A stretch of 12,727 bases of DNA from Baffinella frigidus (GCA_026770585.1 MU646640.1:62576-75302), one strand, 5' to 3'; positions 1-5,823 are shown, numbered from the stretch's first letter. A program made the numbers and translations. Notes: generated from the sequence alone by a model not told the origin.

Positions 1-74
1 CTCGATCCTTTCGTCATCGCTGGACCCGCGTCGTACGGTGAAGAAATGTCGAACCCCTAAAACCTGACCCTGCA

Positions 75-300
75 CACTAAACCCTAAACCCTAAACCCTA
101 AACCCTAAACCCTAAACCCTAAACCCTTAACCCTTAACCCTTAACCATAAACCATAAACCATAAAACCTCAACCATCAACCATCAACCATAAACCCTCAA
201 CCATAAACCATAAACCATGAACCATAAACCCGAGACCATAAGCCATACGCCCTCAACCCTAAATCCTAATTCCGAAACCATCAACCCTCAACCCTCAAGC
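75..300 (+). repeat. Telomere-type CCCTAAA array grading into variants
   Basis: Perfect CCCTAAA heptamers run from about 75 to 127. They then drift into CCCTTAA, CCATAAA, CCATCAA and CCCTCAA units to about 300. The C-rich strand is on +. The gradient from pure to degenerate suggests an old interstitial or subtelomeric tract rather than a chromosome end, because 74 bases of non-telomeric sequence precede it. Confidence 0.9.
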
Positions 301-309
301 CTACAGTGA

Positions 310-415
310 TACCTCGCTGATAAGAAAGCGCCCCCCCCTAGGACCCTACAGTAGGCCTCTGCCTAGGGCCCTATGGTGGTCTTCGGGGGCGGTGCGGTTT
401 CTTATGAGCGAGGTA
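310..415. mobile_element. Foldback element, family Y copy 1 (older)
   Basis: An 18-base left arm (310-327, TACCTCGCTGATAAGAAA) is the reverse complement of 398-415 with one mismatch. The interior holds short CCTAGG/CCTACAGTAGG half-palindromes. A better preserved relative lies at 9293-9413 with the same arm and the same kind of interior. There is no coding capacity. It is inferred to be a MITE-like non-autonomous element or a structured non-coding repeat. Confidence 0.75.
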
Positions 416-430
416 CCCCTGAGCAGGAAC

Positions 431-475
431 CGAGCGCTCTGGCCGTTGGTCCTCCCGATGAAGAATGGCCCTCCA
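431..475 (+). repeat. Diverged direct repeat, copy 1 (partner 775-816)
   Basis: The segment starting GAGCGCTCTGGCCGTTGGTC and ending with GAAGAATGGCCCTCC matches 775-816 (GGAGCTCTGGCCAGTGGTC, ending GAAGATGGGCCCTCC) with a few substitutions and small gaps. Its function is unknown. Confidence 0.55.
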
Positions 476-495
476 GCATTCGAAGCCTGGTCCGC

Positions 496-575
496 GCCCC
501 TTAACCCCTAACCAACCCCCAACCCCCAAACCCTAACAAGGGTGTAGGGTGTAGGGAGGAGGGAGGAGGGTGTAC
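496..575. repeat. Degenerate telomere-like tract with a strand switch
   Basis: C-rich CCCCTAACC/CCCCAAA units (about 496-535) are followed directly by G-rich GGGTGTAGGGTGTAGGG and GGAGGGAGG units (537-575). This gives a short head-to-head telomere-like junction. Bases 576-825 hold only small GAGGTCGGG and AAATCGAG micro-repeats. I see no gene there. Confidence 0.55.
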
Positions 576-774
576 AATGTCGGATGGGGCACCGCCACCC
601 TTCCCATGTTGTTCTTTTCGGGTCGAACGCCCGGACTTCGGGAGGTCGGGTCAGGAGGTCGGGAAATCGAGAAATCGAGAAATTGGTGACTTGTTATGGT
701 TGGGGTGTGCATGTTGTCATCAAACCAATGCCTAAGATAGCATGAAACTTGATGGACGCAAAATAATCGAGACG

Positions 775-816
775 GGGAGCTCTGGCCAGTGGTCTCGCCA
801 GTGAAGATGGGCCCTC
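775..816 (+). repeat. Diverged direct repeat, copy 2 (partner 431-475)
   Basis: This is the second copy of the segment described at 431-475. It abuts the solo foldback arm at 826, so the unit may have been mobilised together with, or next to, foldback sequence. Confidence 0.5.
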
Positions 817-825
817 CTGCTTTCT

Positions 826-862
826 CATAGGGTAACGGACTGAAAATGGGGTAGTTAGGCCT
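826..862 (+). repeat. Solo arm of the 8643-8797 foldback
   Basis: The segment reads ATAGGGTAACGGACTGAAAA, then GGGGTAGTTAGGCCT. It matches the left arm at 8643-8680 (ATAGGGTAACGTCCTGCAAA, then CCGGGTAGTTAGGCCT). No matching second arm follows, so this is a one-armed remnant. It is directly joined to family B sequence at 863. Confidence 0.65.
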
Positions 863-999
863 CCGAGAAACACGCCAAAAGTGTTGGGAACTGGAGCTGT
901 TTGCCGCCAGAGTTTTAAAAATCTACACCACGATAAGCCATCTAAACATTTTTAGCGCGAACGAGTGTGTGTGAAAAAGAAACTTACGACCCGGCGTTG
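863..999 (+). mobile_element. Family B element, left end missing
   Basis: The segment carries the family B body in order: GAAACACGCC, AGTGTTGGGAACTGGAGC, TTTTAAAAATCTACACCACG, ATAAGCCATCT, GCGCGAACGAGTGTGTGTGA, and the right-end remnant ACTTACGACCCGGCGTTG. Full-length relatives are at 6043-6242 and 6745-6945. The left TIR and TTTACTACAC part are replaced by the solo arm at 826-862. Confidence 0.75.
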
Positions 1000-1113
1000 T
1001 CACGCGGAAACGATCCGGACCAATAAATGACGTGAAGGTCACATATACCGTCTGTCTATTTAACCGGGGACGCGTCACTTTCATGAATGGCCCCAAGATG
1101 ACAAAACAGGATA

Positions 1114-1132
1114 GATGTGGCTCCGCCACATC
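1114..1132. repeat. Small hairpin GATGTGGC-TCC-GCCACATC
   Basis: Perfect 8-bp arms flank a 3-base loop. A related GGATGTGGCAGAGCC string lies at about 1255. No function is assigned. Confidence 0.6.
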
Positions 1133-1300
1133 CATCCCTAATCCCTGAGCTCTAACCACTAAGCCCCATGACATCAACCCTGCACGCTACATCCTAACCT
1201 GGACCCCTAACCCCTCTGAACTCTGAACCCTAAACCCTGACTCTGAATACAGGGTGGATGTGGCAGAGCCTCAGGAGAACCTCGAACCTACGAATCGCCG

Positions 1301-1360
1301 GTTTGGGGTTTAGGGTTTGTGGTTTAGGGTTTAGGGTTCGAGATTTAGGGTTCAGGATTT
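1301..1360 (-). repeat. Reverse-oriented (TTTAGGG) telomere patch
   Basis: Units such as GGTTTAGGGTTTAGGG run on the + strand, opposite to nearly all other telomere-like DNA in the window. CTACGAATCGCCG sits immediately before it (1288-1300). Close versions recur at about 1375 and at 1626-1638, so this motif brackets both this patch and the pentamer array. Confidence 0.8.
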
Positions 1361-1389
1361 AAAAAATCGCCTCCCGACGAATCGCGGGT

Positions 1390-1605
1390 CCTACCTTGCC
1401 CTGCCCTACCCTGCCCTACCCTACCGGCCCGGCCCTAACCTACCCTGCCCTACCCTATTCTACTCTGCTCTTCCCTACCCTACCCTACCCCACCTTACCC
1501 CACCCTACCCTACCCCACCCTACCCCACCCTACCCTGTCTTGCCCTACCCTACCCTACCCTACCCTACCCTACCCTACCCTACCCTGCCCTACCCTACCC
1601 TACTA
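1390..1605 (+). repeat. CCCTA pentamer array with CCCTG/CCCCA variants
   Basis: Tandem TACCC/CTACC pentamers cover about 215 bases, with CCCTG and CCCCA variants. They replace the heptamer found elsewhere. The forward open frame here (1396-1680) encodes only a PTLPYPTLPYP-type repeat and is an artefact of the array. Confidence 0.85.
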
Positions 1606-1649
1606 ACGACGCGGGAGACAGAACGCTACGAATCGCCGCCGCCCCCCCC

Positions 1650-1857
1650 GCTGCCTCTAACCCTAAACCCTAAACCCTAAACCCTAAACCCTCAACCCTA
1701 CATCCTACACCCTTACCCCTTACCCCTGAACCCTGAACCCTACACCCTAAACCCCAAACCCTAAACCCTACACCCTACACCCTAAACCCTGAACCCTACA
1801 CCCTAAACCCTAAACCCCAAACCCTAAACCCTAAACCCTCAACCCTGAACCCTAAAC
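1650..1857 (+). repeat. CCCTAAA/CCCTACA/CCCTGAA variant array
   Basis: Heptamers mix CCCTAAA, CCCTACA, CCCTGAA, CCCCAAA and CCCTCAA. The array ends in AAACAGGGGGGTGAG, where the G-tract/C-tract repeat begins. Confidence 0.9.
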
Positions 1858-1939
1858 AGGGGGGTGAGATTCAGCTGGATGGGTTTCGCACCTGGGGTGT
1901 ATCGAACAGACGAAGATGTCAAGTTTGAGGTCCCCCCTA
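1858..1939 (+). repeat. G-tract/C-tract repeat, copy 1 of 3
   Basis: The unit opens with GGGGGGTGAG, passes through CAGCTGGATGGG, GGGGTGTATCG and GACGAAGATGTC, and closes with TTTGAGGTCCCCCCTA. Copies 2 and 3 (2036-2106, 2644-2738) share this order. Its tail resembles the 31-bp minisatellite unit at 2406-2634. Confidence 0.7.
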
Positions 1940-1987
1940 CCTCTAGCCCTCCGAGGTTGCTCAAATAACGAATTTTCTATTCACCTT

Positions 1988-2015
1988 GCAGAGACCCCAG
2001 ATCTGGGGTCTCTGC
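1988..2015. repeat. Perfect 28-base palindrome
   Basis: The half-site GCAGAGACCCCAGA is followed immediately by its exact reverse complement, with no spacer. A cruciform or an inverted dimer binding site is possible. It lies between copies 1 and 2 of the G-tract/C-tract repeat. Confidence 0.9.
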
Positions 2016-2035
2016 GACTGAAGTTGACACATCTT

Positions 2036-2106
2036 GTACAGCTGGATGGGGTTCGTGGCGGGGGTGTATCGTACGGACGAGGATGTTTCGTTTGAGGTCC
2101 CCCCTC
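2036..2106 (+). repeat. G-tract/C-tract repeat, copy 2 of 3
   Basis: The unit contains CAGCTGGATGGGGTTCG, GGGGGTGTATCGTACGGACG, AGGATGTTTCG and TTTGAGGTCCCCCC. The foldback at 2111-2248 starts four bases after it. Confidence 0.7.
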
Positions 2107-2110
2107 AACT

Positions 2111-2248
2111 CATCTCGAAAGATAACTGAATCAGTTCCTCAGCGTTTTCGTTTAATTAGGAGGCCTAATTAAATGTACTATGCCCTAACTGATTTCTCCT
2201 ACGCAACCTCCTATTGAAAAGGAACTGATTCAGTTATCTTCCGAGATG
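2111..2248. mobile_element. Foldback element, family E (intact)
   Basis: The 28-base arms 2111-2138 and 2221-2248 are reverse complements with one mismatch. Each carries CTGAATCAGTTCC or its complement. A second short inverted repeat, TTAATTAGG-AGG-CCTAATTAA, lies inside near 2152-2172. There is no open frame of note. TTTGAG-plus-C-tract strings lie on both sides, which suggests insertion into the local G-tract/C-tract repeat. Diverged or solo relatives are at 5325-5446, about 5212 and 7029. Confidence 0.85.
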
Positions 2249-2274
2249 TGTATTTTGAGGGCCCCCCCAAACTA

Positions 2275-2401
2275 ATCCGGGAACACCTATTTTTCTTTTA
2301 AAAATATGGCAAGGAAAAATACAACACATAGGTCACGTCCCGAAGCATTTGTGTAGTAATTGTGATGCAGATTTTTTAAAGAAAAATACTTGTTCCCGGA
2401 T
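2275..2401. mobile_element. Foldback element with GTGTAGTAAT core
   Basis: The 31-base arms 2275-2305 and 2371-2401 start ATCCGGGAACA and continue into A/T-rich TATTTTTCTTT. They are inverted copies with few mismatches. The interior has GTGTAGTAAT at 2351-2360, the complement of the ATTACTACAC/TTTACTACAC motif that recurs through the window. It is inserted at the 5' edge of the 31-bp minisatellite. Confidence 0.85.
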
Positions 2402-2405
2402 GAAA

Positions 2406-2634
2406 ACCCTGGTGTGTCGTTTGAGACCCCCTAAACCCTGATGTGTCAATTGAGCCCCCTCCTCAACCCTGGTGTGTCGTTTGACCCCCCCCCTAAACCC
2501 TAGTGTGTCGTTTGAACCCTCCTCTCAACCTTGGTGTGTCGTTTGACCCCCCCCCTAAACCCTGGCGTGTCATTTGAGCCCCCCCCGAAAACTCTGGTGT
2601 GTCGTTTGAGGCCCCCCTCAACCCTAAACCCTGA
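2406..2634 (+). repeat. 31-bp minisatellite, seven units
   Basis: Consensus parts are AACCCTGGTGTGTCGTTTGA followed by GCCCCCCCCTA. Unit spacings measured at the GGTGTGTC position are 29, 31, 31, 31, 31 and 32. Each unit combines one telomere-like AACCC with GTGTGTCGTTTGA and a C-tract. It resembles the tail of the repeat copies at 1858, 2036 and 2644. Confidence 0.9.
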
Positions 2635-2643
2635 AACATAAAC

Positions 2644-2738
2644 CGGGGGGTGCGCAAAAGCTGGTTGAGCCCAATCGCCCCCGGAAATCCGGGGGCTATC
2701 TTACGGATGAGGGTGTGCCGTTTGAGCCCCCCCCCCTA
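2644..2738 (+). repeat. G-tract/C-tract repeat, copy 3 of 3
   Basis: The unit begins GGGGGGTGCG, then AGCTGG, a hairpin (2677-2696), CTATCTTACGGATGAGGGTG and TTTGAGCCCCCCCCCC. It runs straight into CCCTAAA heptamers. Confidence 0.65.
2677..2696. repeat. Hairpin GCCCCCGGA-AA-TCCGGGGGC
   Basis: Perfect 9-bp arms flank a 2-base loop. A similar CCCCGGA...TCCGGGG hairpin followed by an ATAG string occurs at 7243-7261. It may be an RNA or cruciform element. Confidence 0.8.
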
Positions 2739-2903
2739 AACCCTAAACCCTAAATCGTAAAGCCTAAACCCCAAACCCTAAATCCTACTCCCTACACCCC
2801 AAACCCCAAATCCTAAACCCTAAACCCTGAACCCTAAAACCTAAACACTAAACCCTCAACCCTCAACCCTCAACCCTAAACCCTAAATCCCAACCCCTAA
2901 ACC
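2732..2903 (+). repeat. Telomere-variant array
   Basis: The array contains CCCTAAA with CCCCAAA, CCTACAC, CCCTCAA and CCTAAAT variants. It ends just before the D+A duplicated block at 2907. Confidence 0.9.
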
Positions 2904-2906
2904 GTT

Positions 2907-3178
2907 AGGTCGGGGAATCGCGAGTGAAGACGCTATCGCAGCAGCACACACAGCGGACTTCGAAGGGATTTTGAATAACTCCTAAGCAGGACCCTACGGC
3001 AGGCAACCCGTAGGGACATATAGGGGTTTCTACGGATAAGGCAACGGAAACTCGGGCATTTCCTGCCCGAAAATCTCTTCGTAGCCCGCTGTGTGGACTG
3101 TCAATTTGAGAATTAATGGAAGCTCTACAAATCCCCACTCAGGAGGACCTGCCCCCTAAAACCCTGAACCCTGAACCC
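2907..3178 (+). repeat. D+A duplicated block, copy 1
   Basis: The order of parts is D unit (AGGTCGGGGAATCGCGAGTG), CACACAGCGGACTTCGAAGG, ATTTTGAATAAC, and the A core (2985-3035: AGGACCCTACGGCAGGCAAC, then CCCGTAGGGACATATAGGGG). After a divergent stretch comes CAGGAGGACCTGCCCCCTAA. The same order recurs at 3346-3580. The A core folds on itself (CCTACGG...CCGTAGG). The minus-strand open frame at 2905-3138 has no recognisable domain and is not called. Confidence 0.8.
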
Positions 3179-3222
3179 TAAACCCTAAACCCTAAACCCT
3201 AAACCCTAAACCCTAAACCCGG
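3156..3222 (+). repeat. Telomere CCCTAAA array
   Basis: This is a near-perfect heptamer run following CCTGCCCCCTAAAACCC. It separates duplicated block copy 1 from the partial D unit at 3244. Confidence 0.9.
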
Positions 3223-3243
3223 CGATGTTAACTGTCAATCGGC

Positions 3244-3292
3244 AGGTCGGGCTATCGCGAGTGACTACGCTATCAAAGAGCACTGCGCGTAA
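3244..3292 (+). repeat. Partial D unit
   Basis: AGGTCGGGCTATCGCGAGTG is followed by ACTACGCTATCAAAGAGCAC. The unit ends in telomere-like AAACCCTCAA. The CTATC string shows the TA dinucleotide at the position where the 3612-3788 foldback sits in another copy. Confidence 0.7.
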
Positions 3293-3345
3293 ACCCTCAA
3301 TCCTCAACCCTCAACCGAAATCCGTAAAGCCGACGATGTTCTTCA

Positions 3346-3580
3346 AGGTCGGGGTGTCGCGAGTAACGACGCTGTCGCAGCAGCCCACACACCGGACTTT
3401 GAAGAGATTTTGAATAACCTCTAAGTAGGATCCTACGGTAGGCAACCCGTAGGGGCATATAGGGGTTCCTACGCAGCACTGGGCTCCGGGACCAAGAACC
3501 CAGGCCTAGTAGCCCTGCGGCCTACCGCAGTGACTACAAACCCTCACCCAGGAGGACCTGCCCCCTAAAACCCAGAACCC
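3346..3580 (+). repeat. D+A duplicated block, copy 2
   Basis: The parts match copy 1: AGGTCGGGGTGTCGCGAGTA, CACACACCGGACTTTGAAGA, and the A core (3426-3473: AGGATCCTACGGTAGGCAAC, CCCGTAGGGGCATATAGGGG). It adds GGGACCAAGAACCCAGGCCT at 3488, a segment reused at 4023, and ends CAGGAGGACCTGCCCCCTAA. Short frames on both strands here are not convincing genes. Confidence 0.8.
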
Positions 3581-3611
3581 TTCAAGGTCGGGGTATCGCA
3601 AGAGGCAAGAC

Positions 3612-3788
3612 TACCACGCAAGAGTGTAGGGCAGAGTGCCGTGTAGTAAAAATAGCCAGATGTGGCTATTTTGAAAAGTTCATAAGTCAACATTATCCGC
3701 CGAGAAAAATCGAAATTTCGGAAAGTTGATACAAATTCCGTGTGAACTGACTTGTTTTCCCAGGTCCGCCTTACACTCTTGCGTGGTA
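3612..3788. mobile_element. Foldback element inserted in a D unit, TA-flanked
   Basis: The 17-base arms 3612-3628 (TACCACGCAAGAGTGTA) and 3772-3788 are perfect inverted copies, with TA at both outer edges. The left flank 3585-3611 is the start of a D unit. The right flank 3789-3821 (TCGAAGGCGCACTGGGCAGA...) is its continuation, as seen uninterrupted at 4108-4168. The interior has GTGTAGTAAA (3641-3650) and a hairpin (3649-3672). It fits a non-autonomous DNA transposon with TA target duplication. Confidence 0.85.
3649..3672. repeat. Hairpin AAAATAGCCA-GATG-TGGCTATTTT
   Basis: Perfect 10-bp arms and a 4-base loop sit inside the 3612-3788 foldback, directly after the TTTACTACAC complement. Confidence 0.85.
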
Positions 3789-3878
3789 TCGAAGGCGCAC
3801 TGGGCAGACGCCGCGGTCAACTCCGCCATCGTTTGCCGTCATCCTCAAGTTTTAGAATTTTCAAGTTGCGATCAAAAT

Positions 3879-3906
3879 GCCAAAAGTGGTCGGAATTGGA
3901 GCCCTT
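3879..3906 (+). repeat. Family B fragment
   Basis: GCCAAAAGTGGTCGGAATTG followed by GAGCCCTT matches the body of family B (compare GCCATAAGTGTTGGGAATTG at 6118). Neither end of the element is present, so it is a short relic. Confidence 0.55.
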
Positions 3907-3956
3907 GTTGATAATTTCGTGACGGTGGGTGGCCGGCCGTTGCAAAAACCGCTCTC

Positions 3957-4019
3957 CCGCACGCTGAATCACCCCTCACCTCTTTCAAGGCCGGGGTAAC
4001 GCGAGTGACGACACTTGAT
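3957..4019 (+). repeat. D unit with GCACGCTGAATCACC leader, copy 1
   Basis: GCACGCTGAATCACC, CCTCACCTCT, CAAGGCCGGGGTAACGCGAG and TGACGACAC recur at 4073-4136 in the same order. Between the two copies lies GGGACCAAGCACGCAGGCCT (4023-4067), also seen at 3488-3534. The minus-strand frame 3872-4168 across these repeats lacks any recognisable domain. Confidence 0.7.
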
Positions 4020-4072
4020 CTTGGGACCAAGCACGCAGGCCTAGTAGCCCTGAAACCTACCGTAGTGAACAC

Positions 4073-4168
4073 CGCACGCTGAATCACCTCACCCCTCTCC
4101 CCTGTGAAGGTCGGGGTAGCGCGAGCGACGACACTGTCGAAGGAGCACTGGGCAGAAGCCGTGGTCAA
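4073..4168 (+). repeat. D unit copy without the foldback
   Basis: GCACGCTGAATCACC is followed by AAGGTCGGGGTAGCGCGAGC, GACGACACTGTCGAAGGAGC and ACTGGGCAGAAGCCGTGGTC. This is the uninterrupted counterpart of the copy split by the foldback at 3612-3788. A further tail fragment, CACTGGGCAGACGCCGAGGT, is at 4247-4266. Confidence 0.75.
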
Positions 4169-4213
4169 CCCAAAACCCTAAACCCTAAACCCTTAATCCC
4201 AAACCCTAAACCC
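4168..4213 (+). repeat. Short CCCTAAA tract
   Basis: Six or so heptamer variants follow the D unit. Then TTTCTGAACCGGTTGCCGTC (from 4218) begins, a segment duplicated at about 4570 on the far side of the 34-bp satellite. Confidence 0.85.
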
Positions 4214-4260
4214 GAAATTTCTGAACCGGTTGCCGTCATGCGCTGGCACTGGGCAGACGC

Positions 4261-4600
4261 CGAGGTGAACGGCACCCCAAACCCTAAACCCTACATTGGT
4301 GGACTGCACCCCAAACCCTAAACCCTACATTGGTGGACTGCACCCCAAACCCTAAACCCTAAATTGGTGGACTGCACCCCAAAACCTAAACCCTAAATTG
4401 GTGGACTGCACCCCAAACCCTAAACCCTAAATTGGTGGACTGCACCCCAAACCCTAAACCCTACATTGCTGAACGGCACCCCAAACCATAAACCCTAAAT
4501 TTCGATGAACGGCACCTCACACGCTAAACCCTGAATTGGTGAACGGCACCCCAAACCCTAGACCCTAAATTTCTGAACCGGTTGTCGTCATGCGCTGGTA
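4261..4600 (+). repeat. 34-bp satellite built on two telomere heptamers
   Basis: The unit is ATTGGTGGACTGCACCCC plus AAACCCTAAACCCTAA. ATT start positions are 4295, 4329, 4363, 4397, 4431, 4465, 4499, 4535 and 4569, giving spacing of exactly 34 except for one 36. The last units change GGACTG to GAACGG. Near-identical AAATTTCTGAACCGGTTG...TCATGCGCTGG segments flank the array (4215-4246, 4567-4598), 352 bases apart. Confidence 0.93.
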
Positions 4601-4738
4601 CACCCCAAACCCTAAACCCTAAACCTTAAACTCAAACCCGAAACCCTAAACCCTAAACCCGAAACCCTAAACCCTAAACCCTAAACCCTAAACCCCAAAC
4701 CCCAAACCCTAAACCCTAAACCCTAAACCCTGAAACCT
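4601..4738 (+). repeat. Telomere CCCTAAA array
   Basis: The array contains CCCTAAA with CCCGAAA and CCCCAAA variants. It follows the satellite without a break. Confidence 0.92.
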
Positions 4739-4785
4739 GAAGCAGGTGAATGGCAGCCGCGCGGCTTGGTCGACAAGGTACGCCG

Positions 4786-4975
4786 CGAACGAGGTTTATC
4801 GTATATATTCGATGGTGTTTATCGTACATACACCGTATACGAAGAAGTAACAACGTACATCGCGGTTTATCGTATTTACAACGTATACGAAGAAGTATTC
4901 AATGTATATCGCGGTGTATCGTACATACAACGTAACGTATATCGTACATACAACGTGTATCGCGGTTTAATCTTC
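4786..4975 (+). repeat. 48-49-bp minisatellite (TATCGTACATACAACG...)
   Basis: The unit is TTTATCGTACATACACCGTA, TACGAAGAAGTAACAACGTA, CATCGCGG. There are about two full copies and two short ones. Forward frames at 4750-4935 and 4766-4996 translate as repetitive VYRTYNVYRG-like peptides. They begin in non-repeat sequence but lack any recognisable domain. Coding is unlikely but not excluded. Confidence 0.8.
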
Positions 4976-4994
4976 GTAGACGTTTTTTACTTCT

Positions 4995-5143
4995 AGCTCT
5001 GTCCCACTTTGATTTCGTCTCCCAATCAATTCGCCCCCTACAGAATTTTTCAGGTAAATTTCATGGGGGGGGGTCAAAATCCACCTTGATTTTTTTGGAG
5101 GGGGCGAATTGATGGGGAGACGAAATCGAAGTTGGACAGCGCT
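4995..5143. mobile_element. Foldback element with ~45-base arms
   Basis: The core arms 5000-5039 and 5099-5138 (TGTCCCACTTTGATTTCGTC, then TCCCAATCAATTCGCCCCCT) pair with a handful of mismatches. Pairing extends outward to AGCTCTGTCC/GGACAGCGCT. The loop contains CAGGTAAATTTCATGGGGGG, which is shared with 9172-9196. The minus-strand frames 4967-5353 and 5074-5259 merely read through this element. Confidence 0.87.
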
Positions 5144-5207
5144 TGCACCTGGTGATATATGACTCTGGGTAGGTGACTCTCTGGAGCATCTTCTGCTCTC
5201 GTGTATC

Positions 5208-5236
5208 GCCCCTGATCTCGGGACATAACTAAAATT
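5208..5236 (+). repeat. Solo family E end
   Basis: CTGATCTCGGGACATAACTA resembles the family E arm (CATCTCGAAAGATAACTGAA at 2111) and the left arm at 5325. No partner arm is obvious, so it is a low-confidence remnant. Confidence 0.4.
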
Positions 5237-5242
5237 TCTGTA

Positions 5243-5305
5243 CCTATCCTGGTACACATATTTACGGCCCCACATATAGATAGGATCCTCCAGAATTCTC
5301 GAGTG
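5243..5305 (+). repeat. Family C 63-bp repeat, copy 1
   Basis: This 63-base segment starts CCTATCCTGGTAC and ends AGGATCCTCC...TTCTCGAGTG. By hand alignment it matches 6372-6434 at 57 of 63 positions without gaps. The flanks are unrelated. It holds no gene. Confidence 0.85.
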
Positions 5306-5324
5306 TTCTCGGTGCGCAGCGAAT

Positions 5325-5446
5325 CTAATCTCGGAACATAACTGCGCTTTCATGTTATCTTGCGCCTTGGTTGTATGCCCGAAATAGCATATCCGCCCTT
5401 ATCTTCAGCGTTGGAAGGCCTAAAAAGTGATTCAGCTATGTTCCGA
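5325..5446. mobile_element. Diverged family E foldback
   Basis: The arms TCGGAACATAACTG (5331-5344) and CAGCTATGTTCCGA (5433-5446) pair with one mismatch. Flanking CTAATC and GGAAATTAG weakly extend the match. GTGATTCAGCTATGTTCCGA resembles the right arm of the intact element, ACTGATTCAGTTATCTTCCGA at 2224. Short frames across it (5350-5565 minus, 5427-5624 plus) are not supported as genes. Confidence 0.6.
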
Positions 5447-5576
5447 AAGGAAATTAGGGCGGGTTGATGGTGTACGGTGGTCGGTCTCGGTTTCATCCTC
5501 TTTATTCCACTCACGTGTAAGCCTTGAATGGTGTGATAAAAAGCTCTCAAATCTACTGCTGCCACGGAAGAGTGGC

Positions 5577-5673
5577 CGTAGGAACCCCCTATGTCCCTGC
5601 GGGTTGCCTACCGTAGAGTCGTAGGTCTTGTCGATTAAGGGTTATTCGAAATCCCTTCGAAGTCCGCTGTGTG
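5577..5673 (-). repeat. Family A repeat, minus orientation
   Basis: On + it reads GTAGGAACCCCCTATGTCCC, GGGTTGCCTACCGTAG, and finally TTCGAAATCCCTTCGAAGTC and CGCTGTGTG. This is the reverse complement of the A part of the blocks at 2947-3035 and 3386-3473. It directly abuts family B at 5679, whose left TIR is missing. Confidence 0.8.
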
Positions 5674-5678
5674 GCTAC

Positions 5679-5823
5679 GAGTAAAGTTGATTCTCACCCG
5701 GGAAACACGCCAAGAGTCTAGGAATTGGAGTCCTTTACCGGCGGTATAATGTGTCATATGTGCCACGAAACACGTTTAGCGCGAAACGTCTCGTTTGAAA
5801 TTCCCGTGTGTGCCCTGGCGTGG
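5679..5823 (+). mobile_element. Family B element, left TIR missing
   Basis: The order is GAGTAAAGTTGATTCTCACC, CGGGAAACACGCC, GGAATTGGAGTCC, TTTAGCGCGAAACG and the right end TGCCCTGGCGTGG. The middle differs from the other copies. The left end, including TTTACTACAC, is replaced by the family A repeat. Confidence 0.7.

Noticed and set aside
1-127. True chromosome end
   Set aside because: The heptamers are preceded by non-telomeric sequence and arrays recur throughout, so the window is interstitial or subtelomeric.
923-1177. 84-codon minus frame
   Set aside because: It reads through the truncated family B element; no domain and no codon bias.
1125-1185. tRNA-like A box on minus (GGGGCTTAGTGGTTAGAG)
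   Set aside because: It resembles a tRNA D-arm, but no B box, T-arm or closing acceptor stem follows at a usable distance.
1396-1680. 94-codon forward frame (PTLPYP repeats)
   Set aside because: It is the translation of the CCCTA pentamer and CCCTAAA arrays; stop-free by composition only.
2402-2634. CRISPR-like array
   Set aside because: Units of 31 bp abut directly and whole units repeat; there are no unique spacers and the context is eukaryotic.
3872-4168. 98-codon minus frame with an internal RATPT/RVTPA repeat
   Set aside because: The peptide repeat mirrors the duplicated D units; the opposite strand frame fits the substitutions better, and neither is shown to be coding.
4967-5353. 128-codon minus frame
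   Set aside because: It passes through the 4995-5143 foldback (both arms), a solo family E end and family C repeat; chance frame.
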